A stretch of 28,720 nucleotides of DNA from a virus. Below the pieces are notes generated by a model. That model worked only from the letters and a program-made list of their open reading frames with translations, was not told the origin of the DNA and made no database searches. Every line of letters starts with the position of its first letter. Within the stretch, counting starts at the first letter, position 1. Below are positions 16,557 through 22,724 of this stretch, piece by piece. The position numbers and the translations under genes are program-made. The stretch spans positions 1 through 28,720 of IMG/VR virus record IMGVR_UViG_3300042906_000146, one strand, 5' to 3'.

Positions 16557-16768
16557 GAAATCCTAGCAGGGCAATCTCTACCTTGATTGCAAGTGTTTAA
16601 ACAGGGTGGACACCTTTTCATGTCCCTGACAAAGGAAGCAAAACTCTGTGCTGTGTCACCAAAGGCTTTCATCTTGTCGAACTCCTTGGCAACCTCCTCA
16701 AGCACTTCGTTTCGGTCTGGTCTATCAATGAATTCATGGTCATTGAGCCATGTTCTGATGATGCCCAT
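16553..16768 (-). CDS. Small Cys-containing protein, end of recombination operon
   Basis: A 71-residue protein, acidic-helical in its first 50 residues (EVLEEVAKEFDKMKAF), with a C-terminal CPPCLNTCNQGRDCP cluster of four Cys that could bind zinc. It starts with a GGTGAG just upstream and follows the previous gene without a gap. Its TAG stop shares three bases with the endolysin TAA on the other strand. Function unknown. Confidence 0.7.
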   Translation of the reverse strand: MGIIRTWLNDHEFIDRPDRNEVLEEVAKEFDKMKAFGDTAQSFASFVRDMKRCPPCLNTCNQGRDCPARIS

Positions 16769-16963
16769 TTATCTCACCCTGCGAAGAGGAAACTCTTGAG
16801 GCTTCTCAGGTGGTGGTGGCAGCATCTTCTCTGAAGGTGGAGTCCATCCATGCTTTCTCCAAAGTGCCTGGACGTCTGATCCTGTAGACCATTTAAATTC
16901 TTTGTTTGCCACTGAAGGGTAACTGATCTTGGAATAAGGTGGTTTTTCTAGCATATTGCCCAT
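16769..16963 (-). CDS. Small Pro-rich unknown protein
   Basis: A 64-residue protein with an aromatic/basic N-terminal half (SKISYPSVANKEFKWSTGSD), a W..HGW segment, and a Pro-rich C-terminus (PPPPEKPQEFP). It overlaps the winged-helix gene upstream. ATG 16963 is used. ATG 16954 (MLEKPP) is an equally good start, being farther from the AAAGAGA that could act as SD. No family is recognised. Confidence 0.6.
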   Translation of the reverse strand: MGNMLEKPPYSKISYPSVANKEFKWSTGSDVQALWRKHGWTPPSEKMLPPPPEKPQEFPLRRVR

Positions 16964-17265
16964 TCTCTTTCGTTTCTGCCTGAATTTGATTTAACTGTTC
17001 TACCAGTTAGATGGATAAGACCAATCTTCTGCATCTCGTTTAAACGTCTTGCAACCTGATTGCTCTCTAGTTTGGTCAGAGATGAGATGCCATCCTTTCC
17101 AAGCGCACCATAGGTCTGTAAACACTCCAGAATGATGTCATAGTGTTTGTTGACTACTGGCTTGATTGACTCTGCTGCTTCAAATGAAGTGAGAGGGTCT
17201 GTAGTCCTAACTCGTGGAAAGTTAGGTAAGTTAAACATTTTATCGAAAGCACTTTTAATATCCAT
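16948..17265 (-). CDS. Winged-helix DNA-binding protein
   Basis: A 105-residue protein. Residues about 35-100 fit a winged helix: a helix with DIILECLQTYG, a turn, the recognition helix region TKLESNQVARRLNEMQKIGLI, then a two-stranded wing HLTGRTVKSNSGRNEREW. The N-terminal part has TDPLTSFEAAES, common in phage proteins of this type. It follows a highly structured 88-bp intergenic gap and has AGGAG 6 bp before ATG. It could be a transcription regulator of the recombination operon, or the repressor of the AGGG-CCCT sites, but binding is not shown. Confidence 0.7.
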   Translation of the reverse strand: MDIKSAFDKMFNLPNFPRVRTTDPLTSFEAAESIKPVVNKHYDIILECLQTYGALGKDGISSLTKLESNQVARRLNEMQKIGLIHLTGRTVKSNSGRNEREWAIC

Positions 17266-17283
17266 TATTAACTCCTATTGGGT

Positions 17284-17339
17284 GAGGGGAAAACTGTTCG
17301 TCTGCAAGCTAGGAAAATCCTTTGCACAGCTCTCCCCTC
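17284..17339. other. Long nested inverted repeat / structured RNA element
   Basis: In the gap between the SSB-like and winged-helix genes, successive arms pair around one centre: 17284-17290 with 17333-17339 (7 bp), 17294-17296 with 17327-17329 (3 bp), 17303-17307 with 17322-17326 (5 bp), and 17311-17314 with 17318-17321 (4 bp) closing a 3-nt loop. In the leftward transcript this hairpin would lie just before the SD (AGGAG) of the winged-helix gene. It has no T-run, so it is not a plain terminator. Possible roles are translational control, an RNA-processing site or a small RNA. Confidence 0.7.
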
Positions 17340-17353
17340 GGGTTTATATTAAC

Positions 17354-17611
17354 TCAGAACGGCATCGAATCATCGCTATCAAAGCCAGTAGCCTTGGAAC
17401 GCTCAGAAGGCTTTGGCTTATATTCTTCTTTAGGAGACACCGCTAACCCCATGAATTTGCCTGACTTTCCTTCTTTGACCCAAGCAGAAATCCAGTAGTC
17501 TTTACCCTCAACAGTAATATTTCCTTTGTACTGAGGCGACCTTTCGTTTTCAATTTTGTCGGATTTAAAAAGTACACCGCTGTTATCCCGCTGATTTTGT
17601 TTATTGTCCAT
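17354..17611 (-). CDS. Small single-stranded DNA-binding protein candidate
   Basis: An 85-residue protein. ATG 17611 is chosen over GTG 17614 because AAGGA lies 6 bp upstream. The central part (SPQYKGNITVEGKDYWISAW and KFMGLAVSPKEE) looks like a small beta-barrel. The last residues, FDSDDSMPF, closely resemble the acidic, Phe-terminated tail of bacterial SSB (DFDDDIPF), which recruits repair and replication partners. The gene is coupled (TGATG) to the annealing-protein gene, a usual pairing. It would coat ssDNA during recombination or replication. It is shorter than classic SSB, so it is a distinct phage type. Confidence 0.68.
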   Translation of the reverse strand: MDNKQNQRDNSGVLFKSDKIENERSPQYKGNITVEGKDYWISAWVKEGKSGKFMGLAVSPKEEYKPKPSERSKATGFDSDDSMPF

Positions 17612-18264
17612 CACATTTCCTTCGCTTTCTTTAACGCTGAACGCACTTTACTAGGTAGGAGTGTCCACAGAGCAATCTTTTGTTGATCGTCAAGGTTCTC
17701 TCCTTCCAACTTATCCCAAGCTGCCTTGGGGTCACCTTGCTCACAGGTAGCAATCAATTCAACTGCCATCTCTTGCAAGTACTGTAATTCCTCTGGAGGA
17801 ATATTATCTTGTGCGCCTTGAGTAGGTGTGATCACTACTGATCTACCCTCTTCAGGCAAGTCTTCACCCGCATAGATGTACAAAGAGAGTCCATGCAAGG
17901 CTAGAGCTTTGGTCATGCACCGCATGATGGCGGTATTGACTGCAAAGGCATCAGGATTAGGGATTGCTTTGTTGCGATAGTCCATCACAGGCAACTGGCA
18001 AGTCATAGGCTTTTTAAACATAGTTACTGTAACGAACACCATTGCTGTGCCGTTGATGTCCATGAAGCACTTGCCATCAAACATCTCTACCTTGTAAGTA
18101 GCGTCTGCATCAGCTTTGAGAGCCTCTGCCCATGCCCATGCCCATGACAGGTAGGACAGGCCGTTCTTTTTCTCAAGATGACCATTGACATTTGTTGCCA
18201 ATAGTCTTGCAATTAACTCTTTGCGTTCAACCAAAAGACCTGGTTGGTTTGGATCAATTACCAT
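17611..18264 (-). CDS. Sak3/DUF1071-type single-strand annealing protein
   Basis: A 217-residue protein. ATG 18264 is chosen because AAGGAG lies 6-7 bp upstream. The in-frame ATG at 18285 lies inside the previous gene. The N-terminal half has YLSWAWAWAEALKADADATY (residues 38-57), a block typical of DUF1071/Sak3 annealing proteins. A central M.D.RN.AIPNPDAF.VNTAIMRCM..ALA..GL..YIYAGEDLP block completes the conserved core. The C-terminal 60 residues are acidic helix. It would pair complementary single strands in phage recombination, with the SSB-like protein as partner. It stands in for Red-beta/ERF. Confidence 0.85.
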   Translation of the reverse strand: MVIDPNQPGLLVERKELIARLLATNVNGHLEKKNGLSYLSWAWAWAEALKADADATYKVEMFDGKCFMDINGTAMVFVTVTMFKKPMTCQLPVMDYRNKAIPNPDAFAVNTAIMRCMTKALALHGLSLYIYAGEDLPEEGRSVVITPTQGAQDNIPPEELQYLQEMAVELIATCEQGDPKAAWDKLEGENLDDQQKIALWTLLPSKVRSALKKAKEM

Positions 18265-18265
18265 A

Positions 18266-18454
18266 TTAACTCCTTTGATTTTCATCTAACTCTTGTTGAA
18301 TAATCTCTTTTTGTTGTTCAGGATATAAATCCTTGAACTCGATAAAGTCTGCTTCTTGGCAGCAAACTATTTTATCCCCTTTGATTGTCAAACAATAGGG
18401 GCAGTAGTGTATGTCTGAGAACTCTGACACATAGGTTTGGAATAGTGTTTTCAA
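18266..18454 (-). CDS. Small CxxC protein
   Basis: TTG 18454 is the start and overlaps the previous stop (TTGA); a weak GAAAG lies upstream. The 62-residue product has CPYC (residues 18-21) and CC (31-32), giving four Cys for a possible zinc site, and an acidic helical C-terminus. Its last codons contain the SD of the annealing-protein gene, tying the two translationally. No family is recognised. Confidence 0.6.
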   Translation of the reverse strand: MKTLFQTYVSEFSDIHYCPYCLTIKGDKIVCCQEADFIEFKDLYPEQQKEIIQQELDENQRS

Positions 18455-18651
18455 TGGAAACTTTCATAAGCCATTGTCCACAGAACATCACCCGCCAGAT
18501 CGGTGAGCTTATTCAACTCATCTTCTGTCAATGGTGTTCCATCTTCATAGCATCCACCTGAAAAGTAGGCATCAGAGAAGTCTGGAAAGTCTCTGCTATC
18601 TACTCCATCTACTTCTAGGTCTACAACCATTTTTCCATTAAGAATCGGCAT
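18451..18651 (-). CDS. Small acidic unknown protein, first gene of leftward operon
   Basis: ATG 18651 is chosen because AGGAGT lies 6 bp upstream. The longer open frame to 18690 has no such site. The 66-residue acidic product has two short beta segments (PILNGKMVVDLEVDGV), a DFPDFSDAYFSGG stretch with a single Cys, and a helical end (TEDELNKLTDLAG). It is first in the operon after the predicted leftward promoter at 18720-18748. Function unknown. Confidence 0.7.
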   Translation of the reverse strand: MPILNGKMVVDLEVDGVDSRDFPDFSDAYFSGGCYEDGTPLTEDELNKLTDLAGDVLWTMAYESFH

Positions 18652-18719
18652 ATTTACTCCTGTTAAGCGTGGGTTACTGTTTGCCCACATCGATAATGTG
18701 CCACATACATTCCTGAATT

Positions 18720-18748
18720 TACATAGGGGTTTTCCCTAATTTACGCAA
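18720..18748 (-). promoter_or_regulatory. Leftward promoter with operator in its spacer
   Basis: On the minus strand TTGCGT (18748-18743) and TATGTA (18725-18720) are separated by exactly 17 bp. The palindrome at 18725-18737 fills most of the spacer, so a bound regulator would block polymerase. Start of transcription would be near 18713, giving a leader of about 60 nt before ATG 18651. Confidence 0.5.
18724..18738. promoter_or_regulatory. Candidate operator, TAGGG-N5-CCCTA
   Basis: A perfect 5-bp inverted repeat TAGGG/CCCTA around GTTTT. It lies between divergent genes, inside the spacer of the leftward promoter and over the -35 region that a rightward -10 (TATCAT, 18755-18760) would need. 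It could therefore control both directions. It is the same palindrome type as at 21775 and 26365-26524. Confidence 0.5.
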
Positions 18749-18774
18749 CTTTTTTATCATGTTAGGCTACTCGC

Positions 18775-18954
18775 ATGAAAACTGAAATACTTGAAAAAAG
18801 ATGCGCTGAAGCCTTGCTTGGGTACTCTCAAACAATGGCAGATGCTTATACAACCGAACCAGAGGACTTTGATGCGGCTGTAACAGCTTTGCTTGCCAGA
18901 ACGCTAGAACTCCATCTAAACCGAACAATCAACATAGAGAACCTTTACAAATGA
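18775..18954 (+). CDS. 59-residue helical protein, first rightward gene
   Basis: ATG 18775 to TGA 18952-18954, overlapping the next ATG (ATGA). The product is mostly helical and mildly acidic (KTEILEKRCAEALLGYSQTM, then EPEDFDAAVTALLARTLELH). It stands first after the divergent control region, the usual place for a small early regulator, but no DNA-binding motif is obvious. Function unknown. Confidence 0.6.
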   Translation: MKTEILEKRCAEALLGYSQTMADAYTTEPEDFDAAVTALLARTLELHLNRTINIENLYK

Positions 18955-19313
18955 CCCAAGAAGCAGTTATCAGAGCATTACAAAATGGCCCACTTACATC
19001 CTACCAAATAGAGGATTTAACTGGCATACCAAGACTATCTATTGCAGCTTGTTGCACAAAAATGAGCTACAAGAAGAAATTGAAAATCGGGAAAATTAAG
19101 TTAGGTCGGTCATGGGTTTCTCAGTACACGTTAGAGCCACACATGATTGAGGCTGAAAAGGTTGAAGAACCTCGTGATCTGCTAAACCCGTTTGACATCA
19201 GAAACGCTAAAGGCATCTTCACTAAGGCTGAATATGCCTCTATGAACGCTCAGGCTGTTCGTTTGTTTGGCAGAAAACCAACAAATGAAATTACCAACAA
19301 TCAATTTATTTGA
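18951..19313 (+). CDS. Helix-turn-helix DNA-binding protein
   Basis: A 120-residue protein. Residues 5-60 form a likely winged helix: VIRALQNGPLTSYQIEDLTG, a turn, a second helix with IPRLSIAACCTKMSYKKKL, then strands KIGKIKLGRSWVSQYTL. The rest is charged and includes FDIRNAKGIFTKAEY. It overlaps the previous gene and ends inside the promoter of the replication gene. It could act on the operators of this region or aid replication. Its stop TGA forms part of the extended -10 of the next promoter. Confidence 0.65.
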   Translation: MTQEAVIRALQNGPLTSYQIEDLTGIPRLSIAACCTKMSYKKKLKIGKIKLGRSWVSQYTLEPHMIEAEKVEEPRDLLNPFDIRNAKGIFTKAEYASMNAQAVRLFGRKPTNEITNNQFI

Positions 19314-19319
19314 TACAAT
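19291..19319 (+). promoter_or_regulatory. Promoter with extended -10 for the replication operon
   Basis: TTACCA (19291-19296), 17-bp spacer, TACAAT (19314-19319), with TG at 19311-19312 forming an extended -10. Transcription would start near 19326, giving a leader of about 98 nt before ATG 19424. Confidence 0.55.
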
Positions 19320-19336
19320 GTTTTGAAACACGGCTA

Positions 19337-19358
19337 GATAGGGCTTGATCTCCCTATC
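19337..19358. other. Leader hairpin before the replication initiator
   Basis: A perfect 7-bp inverted repeat GATAGGG/CCCTATC with an 8-nt loop, directly after the predicted transcription start. No T-run follows, so it is not a standard terminator. It contains AGGG and CCCT halves spaced 8 bp apart, so it may be an operator variant or an mRNA-stabilising 5' hairpin. Confidence 0.5.
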
Positions 19359-19423
19359 GAAAAGAGTTATCCCTTCTCCTGCCGCAGTTTCTTTCTAAGG
19401 GTGTTTAAAAAGCGGAAATTATT

Positions 19424-20191
19424 ATGGCTAATCCTTGGTTTAGGCTCTATTCAGAGTTCGCACACGACCCGAAAATCCAAATGCTTTCAGAGGCTATGCA
19501 AAGACGTTATGTCATGCTTATGTGCCTTCGATGTAGCGAAGTTCTTGAAACGTTACATGAAACAGAGATAGCGTTTCAACTAAGGTTATCCACAGGCGAA
19601 TTGGATGAAACTAAAGAGTTGTTTATCAGCAAGAATTTCATTGATAAACATTGGAATCTGCTTAATTGGGATAAACGTCAATTTGTCTCAGACTCAAGCA
19701 CCATGCGGGTTGCCAAGCATCGTAATAAAAAGAAACAGGTAAGTAACGTTGGTGAAACGTTACAGAAACGCTCAAGTAACGCTATAGATACAGATACAGA
19801 TACAGAACAGATACAGATACAGAAAAGAACAACTAGCGTTGCACCACCTATCGGTGTTTCTGATTCAGTTTGGCAAGAATTCAAAACATTGAGGAAAGCC
19901 AAGAAAGCCCCGATAACCCAAAGAGCCATAGACAAGATTTCAGAGGAAGCCAACTTAGCGGGTTGGACATTGGAAAAAGCCTTAGAGGAATGTATCGTTC
20001 GTGGTTGGCAAGCATTCAAAGCAGAGTGGGTTGCGAAAAAAGGAAATCCCGCTGACAACATAAGGCTCACAGTTCCACCATCAAATGAGCCTGACCCTGC
20101 GCTTGAGAAGATCAAGGCTGATGCAAAAACAACACGCCCACCAACAGCGGCAGAGCGAGAAATTCTTAATTCTTTCAGGAGAAAAGCATGA
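19424..20191 (+). CDS. Replication initiator / replisome organiser (lambda O-like)
   Basis: A 255-residue protein. The N-terminal 95 residues (start MANPWFRLYSEFAHDPKIQM, followed by a YVMLMCLRC helix and LRLSTGELDETK) match the winged-helix origin-binding domain seen at the start of phage replisome organisers. A hydrophilic linker (residues 100-145) is coded by a repeat-rich DNA segment. The C-terminal part is helical (TQRAIDKISEEANLAGWTLE, then GWQAFKAEW), resembling helicase-loader-contacting domains. It has its own promoter and leader. No separate helicase loader follows, so the host helicase may be recruited directly. Assignment is by pattern and by the origin-like repeats inside the gene. 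Confidence 0.7.
   Translation: MANPWFRLYSEFAHDPKIQMLSEAMQRRYVMLMCLRCSEVLETLHETEIAFQLRLSTGELDETKELFISKNFIDKHWNLLNWDKRQFVSDSSTMRVAKHRNKKKQVSNVGETLQKRSSNAIDTDTDTEQIQIQKRTTSVAPPIGVSDSVWQEFKTLRKAKKAPITQRAIDKISEEANLAGWTLEKALEECIVRGWQAFKAEWVAKKGNPADNIRLTVPPSNEPDPALEKIKADAKTTRPPTAAEREILNSFRRKA
19743..19821. repeat. Origin-like repeats inside the initiator gene
   Basis: GTAACGTT (19743-19750) and AACGTTAC (19756-19763) form a perfect 8-bp inverted repeat around 5 bp. GTAACGCT follows at 19776, and another AACGTTAC lies upstream at 19549-19556. Then come three GATACA hexamers (19787-19804), a GAACA, and two more GATACA (19810-19821). Binding-site repeats next to a short tandem array, within the initiator gene, resemble the lambda ori arrangement. 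Confidence 0.55.
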
Positions 20192-20394
20192 ACTTTTTAG
20201 ATTCTTATCCAACAGAGTTTTACATTTCAGATGTTGGTTATTTGGTGTTTAAACAAGATTGTTTTGAGTGTGGACATCAAACTCAGTTTTTAATTACCCC
20301 AGAGCAAACAAAAATACTTTTAAATTTATTGCCTGACATGATTAAGCAACAAACAGAAAGATGGACAGGAATTCAATCTCCTGAAATTGAATGA
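20188..20394 (+). CDS. Small CxxCxH protein upstream of mom-like gene
   Basis: A 68-residue protein with AGGAG 7 bp before ATG, overlapping both neighbours by ATGA. The N-terminus is aromatic (FLDSYPTEFYISDVGYLVF), followed by DCFECGHQTQF, a single CxxCxH that could be half a zinc site, and a helical C-terminus. In Mu a small zinc-finger protein, Com, is coded just before and overlapping mom and activates its translation. This gene has the same place and similar size but only one Cys pair, so a Com-like role is only a hypothesis. Confidence 0.65.
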   Translation: MNFLDSYPTEFYISDVGYLVFKQDCFECGHQTQFLITPEQTKILLNLLPDMIKQQTERWTGIQSPEIE

Positions 20395-21047
20395 AAGTGT
20401 TGCCAATAAACAACTTTGAAGTTGAGCCTTGGTTGCTTGAAAAACACTATGCCAAGCGGATGCCACAAATAATGTTTGCGTTTGGGCTTTACAAAGATGA
20501 CATCTTGGTTGGCGTAGTGACTTATGGGATTCCCGCCTCACCACCACTTTGCATGGGAATCTGTGGCAAAGAATACTCAGACAAAGTTTTAGAGCTAAAC
20601 CGAGTCTGTTTGTTGGCCAACCACAAAAACGAAGCATCATTTCTTGTTGCGAACTCAATCAAGTTATTGCCAAAACCAATGATTGTTGTTTCATTTGCAG
20701 ATACAAGTAAAGGTCATGTTGGATATGTATATCAGGCTACTAATTTTCTTTACACTGGTTTATCAGCTAACAGAATTGATTGGACTATAAAAGGTCAAGA
20801 GCATAAACACGCTAAAACCATTGGCGATGGCTTAACTTTGGCAGAGATAAAAGAGCTTCATGGCGATGACTTTTACTATGTCGAACGATCTAGGAAACAT
20901 CGTTACATCATCTTTCATGGGTCAAAGACTGACAAAAAAGTCATGCGATCTAAGCTGAAATACGAAGTTATGCCGTATCCCAAAGGCGACTCACAGAGAT
21001 ATGACTCTGGAACAACTGTAAAAACCCAACAACTTTTATTTGTATGA
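20391..21047 (+). CDS. mom: Mom-family DNA adenine modification protein
   Basis: A 218-residue protein of the Mom type (GNAT-like fold), which converts adenine to a methylcarbamoyl (momylated) form and so protects phage DNA from many restriction enzymes. Recognisable blocks are LLEKHYAKRMPQIMFAFGLY (residues 15-34), GICGKEYSDKVLELNRVCL (56-74), the NEASFLVANSIKLLPKP block (80-96), and VVSFADTSKGHVGYVYQATN (99-118), the family's most conserved stretch. Length is close to Mu Mom. ATG overlaps the upstream CxxC gene (ATGA), and its stop overlaps a further microgene. It is placed in the replication operon rather than late, unlike Mu. The actual modification is inferred from the family. Confidence 0.85.
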   Translation: MKVLPINNFEVEPWLLEKHYAKRMPQIMFAFGLYKDDILVGVVTYGIPASPPLCMGICGKEYSDKVLELNRVCLLANHKNEASFLVANSIKLLPKPMIVVSFADTSKGHVGYVYQATNFLYTGLSANRIDWTIKGQEHKHAKTIGDGLTLAEIKELHGDDFYYVERSRKHRYIIFHGSKTDKKVMRSKLKYEVMPYPKGDSQRYDSGTTVKTQQLLFV

Positions 21048-21151
21048 ACTACTTTGAAGCGATGAGACTTTTGGACAAAGTGAAAGAGGGTGTTCCTTAT
21101 CCCTTACATCTGATAAACAAAGCATTGGAGTTAACTGGTGACTTGGAGTAG
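21044..21151 (+). CDS. 35-residue microprotein
   Basis: ATG 21044 overlaps the mom stop (ATGA), and the frame ends at TAG 21149-21151 inside the next gene. The peptide is an acidic amphipathic helix (NYFEAMRLLDKVKEG, then LHLINKALELTGD). Its last codons carry the GGAG that serves as SD for the next gene. The only support is the overlapping layout. Confidence 0.45.
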   Translation: MNYFEAMRLLDKVKEGVPYPLHLINKALELTGDLE

Positions 21152-21350
21152 AAGAAACATTCAAGGCCCAAGCGATAGAGTAATCCTTGAGCAAGCCGAG
21201 GCTAGAGAGCTATATCGAAATTGGGAAGGAAGTAAAAATCGTGACCTTATCAGGGCGAGACTTGAGAGAGCCGAAAGAATCTATGGCATAGGTGCAAGAG
21301 ATCGCATAAGGGAATATATGAACCGAATCAAAGATGGGACACTTTTATGA
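21138..21350 (+). CDS. Small basic helical protein
   Basis: GTG 21138 is the start, with GGAG at 21127-21130 7 bp upstream. The 70-residue product is rich in Arg and Glu and almost wholly helical (SDRVILEQAEARELYRNWEG, then IRARLERAERIYGIGARDRI). It overlaps the rusA ATG. The high Arg content suggests nucleic-acid or protein binding. No family name can be given. Confidence 0.65.
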   Translation: MTWSRRNIQGPSDRVILEQAEARELYRNWEGSKNRDLIRARLERAERIYGIGARDRIREYMNRIKDGTLL

Positions 21351-21775
21351 CTTTCATGGTGACTTTCAAACTAGACGCTGACCCTGTTGGCAAACAAAGA
21401 GCAAGATACGCTAGGCGAGGAAACTTTGTCCAGACTTACACCCCTGACAAAACTAGAACCTATGAATCTTTAATCAAAGAAGCCGCTACAGAAGCAATGG
21501 GAAGTTCTGAACCACTGGAAACCCCTGTAAATCTGTATCTCTACATTCGAGCACCTATCCCCAAGTCTTACTCTAAAAAGAAAATAGCAGACTGTTTAAA
21601 CGGCCTTGAGAAACCAATTAAGAAGCCTGACGCATCAAATGTTCTCAAGAGCGTAGAAGATGCAATGAATGGAGTTGTTTATAGGGATGACTGTCAAATC
21701 GTCAACTTTCATGTGTCAAAGGTTTATTCAAGTCAATCAGGAATAGATGTGTGCGTAAAAGAATGCTTGGACTAA
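21347..21775 (+). CDS. rusA: RusA-family Holliday junction resolvase
   Basis: A 142-residue resolvase. The family signature is clear: KPDASNVLKSVEDAMNG (residues 93-109) with D95 and D105, followed by VVYRDDCQIV with D114/D115. These Asp residues coordinate metal for strand cleavage. The N-terminal GKQRARYARRGNFVQTYTPD is the usual opening. It acts on four-way junctions made by annealing and recombination, complementing the Sak3/SSB genes, and clears branches before packaging. An alternative start is the second Met at residue 4. Its stop codon overlaps a candidate operator. Confidence 0.92.
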   Translation: MTFMVTFKLDADPVGKQRARYARRGNFVQTYTPDKTRTYESLIKEAATEAMGSSEPLETPVNLYLYIRAPIPKSYSKKKIADCLNGLEKPIKKPDASNVLKSVEDAMNGVVYRDDCQIVNFHVSKVYSSQSGIDVCVKECLD

Positions 21776-21787
21776 GGGTTTATCCCT
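21775..21787. promoter_or_regulatory. Candidate operator, AGGG-N5-CCCT
   Basis: AGGG (21775-21778), TTTAT, CCCT (21784-21787), at the rusA stop and 55 bp before the next gene. TTGGAC at 21767 could be a -35, but a convincing -10 is not seen. Same palindrome as at 18725 and 26481. Confidence 0.4.
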
Positions 21788-21841
21788 ATTCAAAACATTC
21801 CAAAATAGGAATAACATTTAATTTTTAACAGGAGTTACATC

Positions 21842-22078
21842 ATGGAATCAACTTGGGAATTTGACACCACCATTGGTGCGGGTAGCGAAATCGTAACAGT
21901 AGTTTATGAGTATTCCTCAGACGAGGATGGAACTTACAACGAGTCCATAAAAGAGGTTTGGTTTGAGGGAAAAAACGTCATAGGGCTTTTCTCTGACGAA
22001 CAGTTTAAAGAGATGGAGTGCGAGGCGGCAATGCGGTTTCAGCATCACAAACTGAACTATAAAACCGAGGATGTATGA
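21842..22078 (+). CDS. Acidic unknown protein
   Basis: A 78-residue protein with a strong SD (AGGAG, 8 bp before ATG) after a 66-bp gap with a candidate operator. The product is acidic and beta-rich at first (TWEFDTTIGAGSEIVTVVYE), with EYSSDEDG, then a helix (SDEQFKEMECEAAMRF). Low pI is common in early phage proteins that bind host factors, but no function can be named. Confidence 0.7.
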   Translation: MESTWEFDTTIGAGSEIVTVVYEYSSDEDGTYNESIKEVWFEGKNVIGLFSDEQFKEMECEAAMRFQHHKLNYKTEDV

Positions 22079-22398
22079 ACGAACCCACCAAAGCAATCCA
22101 GTTTCTAATTGACACTGCGCCTTTGTATGCAAAAGCGAAGGCCGACAGAATGTATTTAGAGGAGTTTCGCAAATCACGCAAGGCTCAACTGGCGAGTCAA
22201 GCGGGAACAGAAGTTCTTGGAAAACAGGAAACCTTTGCTTATGCCCATGCCGACTACATCGAAATCTTAGAAGGAATCAGGCAAGCCGTAGAGAAGGAAG
22301 AGCGTTTTCGTTGGCTTATGACTGCGGCACAAGCAAGAATTGAGGTGTGGCGAACAGAGCAATACTCTGCCCGTATAGAGCAAAAAGCCACCCAATGA
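22075..22398 (+). CDS. Conserved-type helical phage protein
   Basis: A 107-residue protein, nearly all helix and highly charged, with recognisable stretches ALQ-type FLIDTAPLYAKAKADR and YLEEFRKSRKAQL, ending RIEVWRTEQYSARI. Proteins with this exact layout occur widely in phages next to recombination and nuclease genes, but their role is unknown. ATGA overlaps couple it to the genes on both sides, including the Ref-like nuclease, so a shared DNA-repair role is possible. Confidence 0.7.
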   Translation: MNEPTKAIQFLIDTAPLYAKAKADRMYLEEFRKSRKAQLASQAGTEVLGKQETFAYAHADYIEILEGIRQAVEKEERFRWLMTAAQARIEVWRTEQYSARIEQKATQ

Positions 22399-22685
22399 AC
22401 AACAAGTTGAACGCAAAGGAGAGGCTACACCTTGCGAGGGTCAAGTCTTTGCCGTGTTCAGTTTGCGAAGCACCACCACCAAGCGAAGCCCACCATTACA
22501 AACAAGGGCTTCAATATACTTGCATCGCCCTTTGTGTAGATTGCCACCGAAATCCCTTGCTTGGTTGGCACGGGCAAAAACGGGCGTGGTCGATTGCTAA
22601 AATGGATCAGATAGATGCGTTGAGCGAAACCATTCGCAGATTGTGCGAGGAAATGCCCACCAAAGGCTCTAATAGCCCTTTATAG
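22395..22685 (+). CDS. Ref-like RecA-dependent HNH nuclease
   Basis: Start ATG 22395 overlaps the previous stop and gives 96 residues. A longer frame from 22347 lies inside the upstream gene. The motif pattern is CSVCEAPPPSEAHHYKQG (C21, C24, H33, H34), then CVDCHR (C47, C50, H51) and GWHG (H59). This is the zinc-HNH core of the P1 Ref type, a nuclease that cuts at RecA D-loops. It would work with host RecA in recombination. Unlike the two homing HNH genes it has no N-terminal targeting domain. Confidence 0.8.
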   Translation: MNNKLNAKERLHLARVKSLPCSVCEAPPPSEAHHYKQGLQYTCIALCVDCHRNPLLGWHGQKRAWSIAKMDQIDALSETIRRLCEEMPTKGSNSPL

Positions 22686-22724
22686 GCTCTTTTGAGGGCT
22701 TGCCCATCCCAACCTACGCCAGAC

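Noticed and set aside
18649-18690. Longer start for the first gene of the leftward operon
   Set aside because: The extra N-terminal codons cover the SD AGGAGT and leader; ATG 18651 has the properly spaced SD.
19337-19358. Hairpin as a transcription terminator
   Set aside because: No T-run follows on either strand, and it lies just downstream of a promoter that must read through it.
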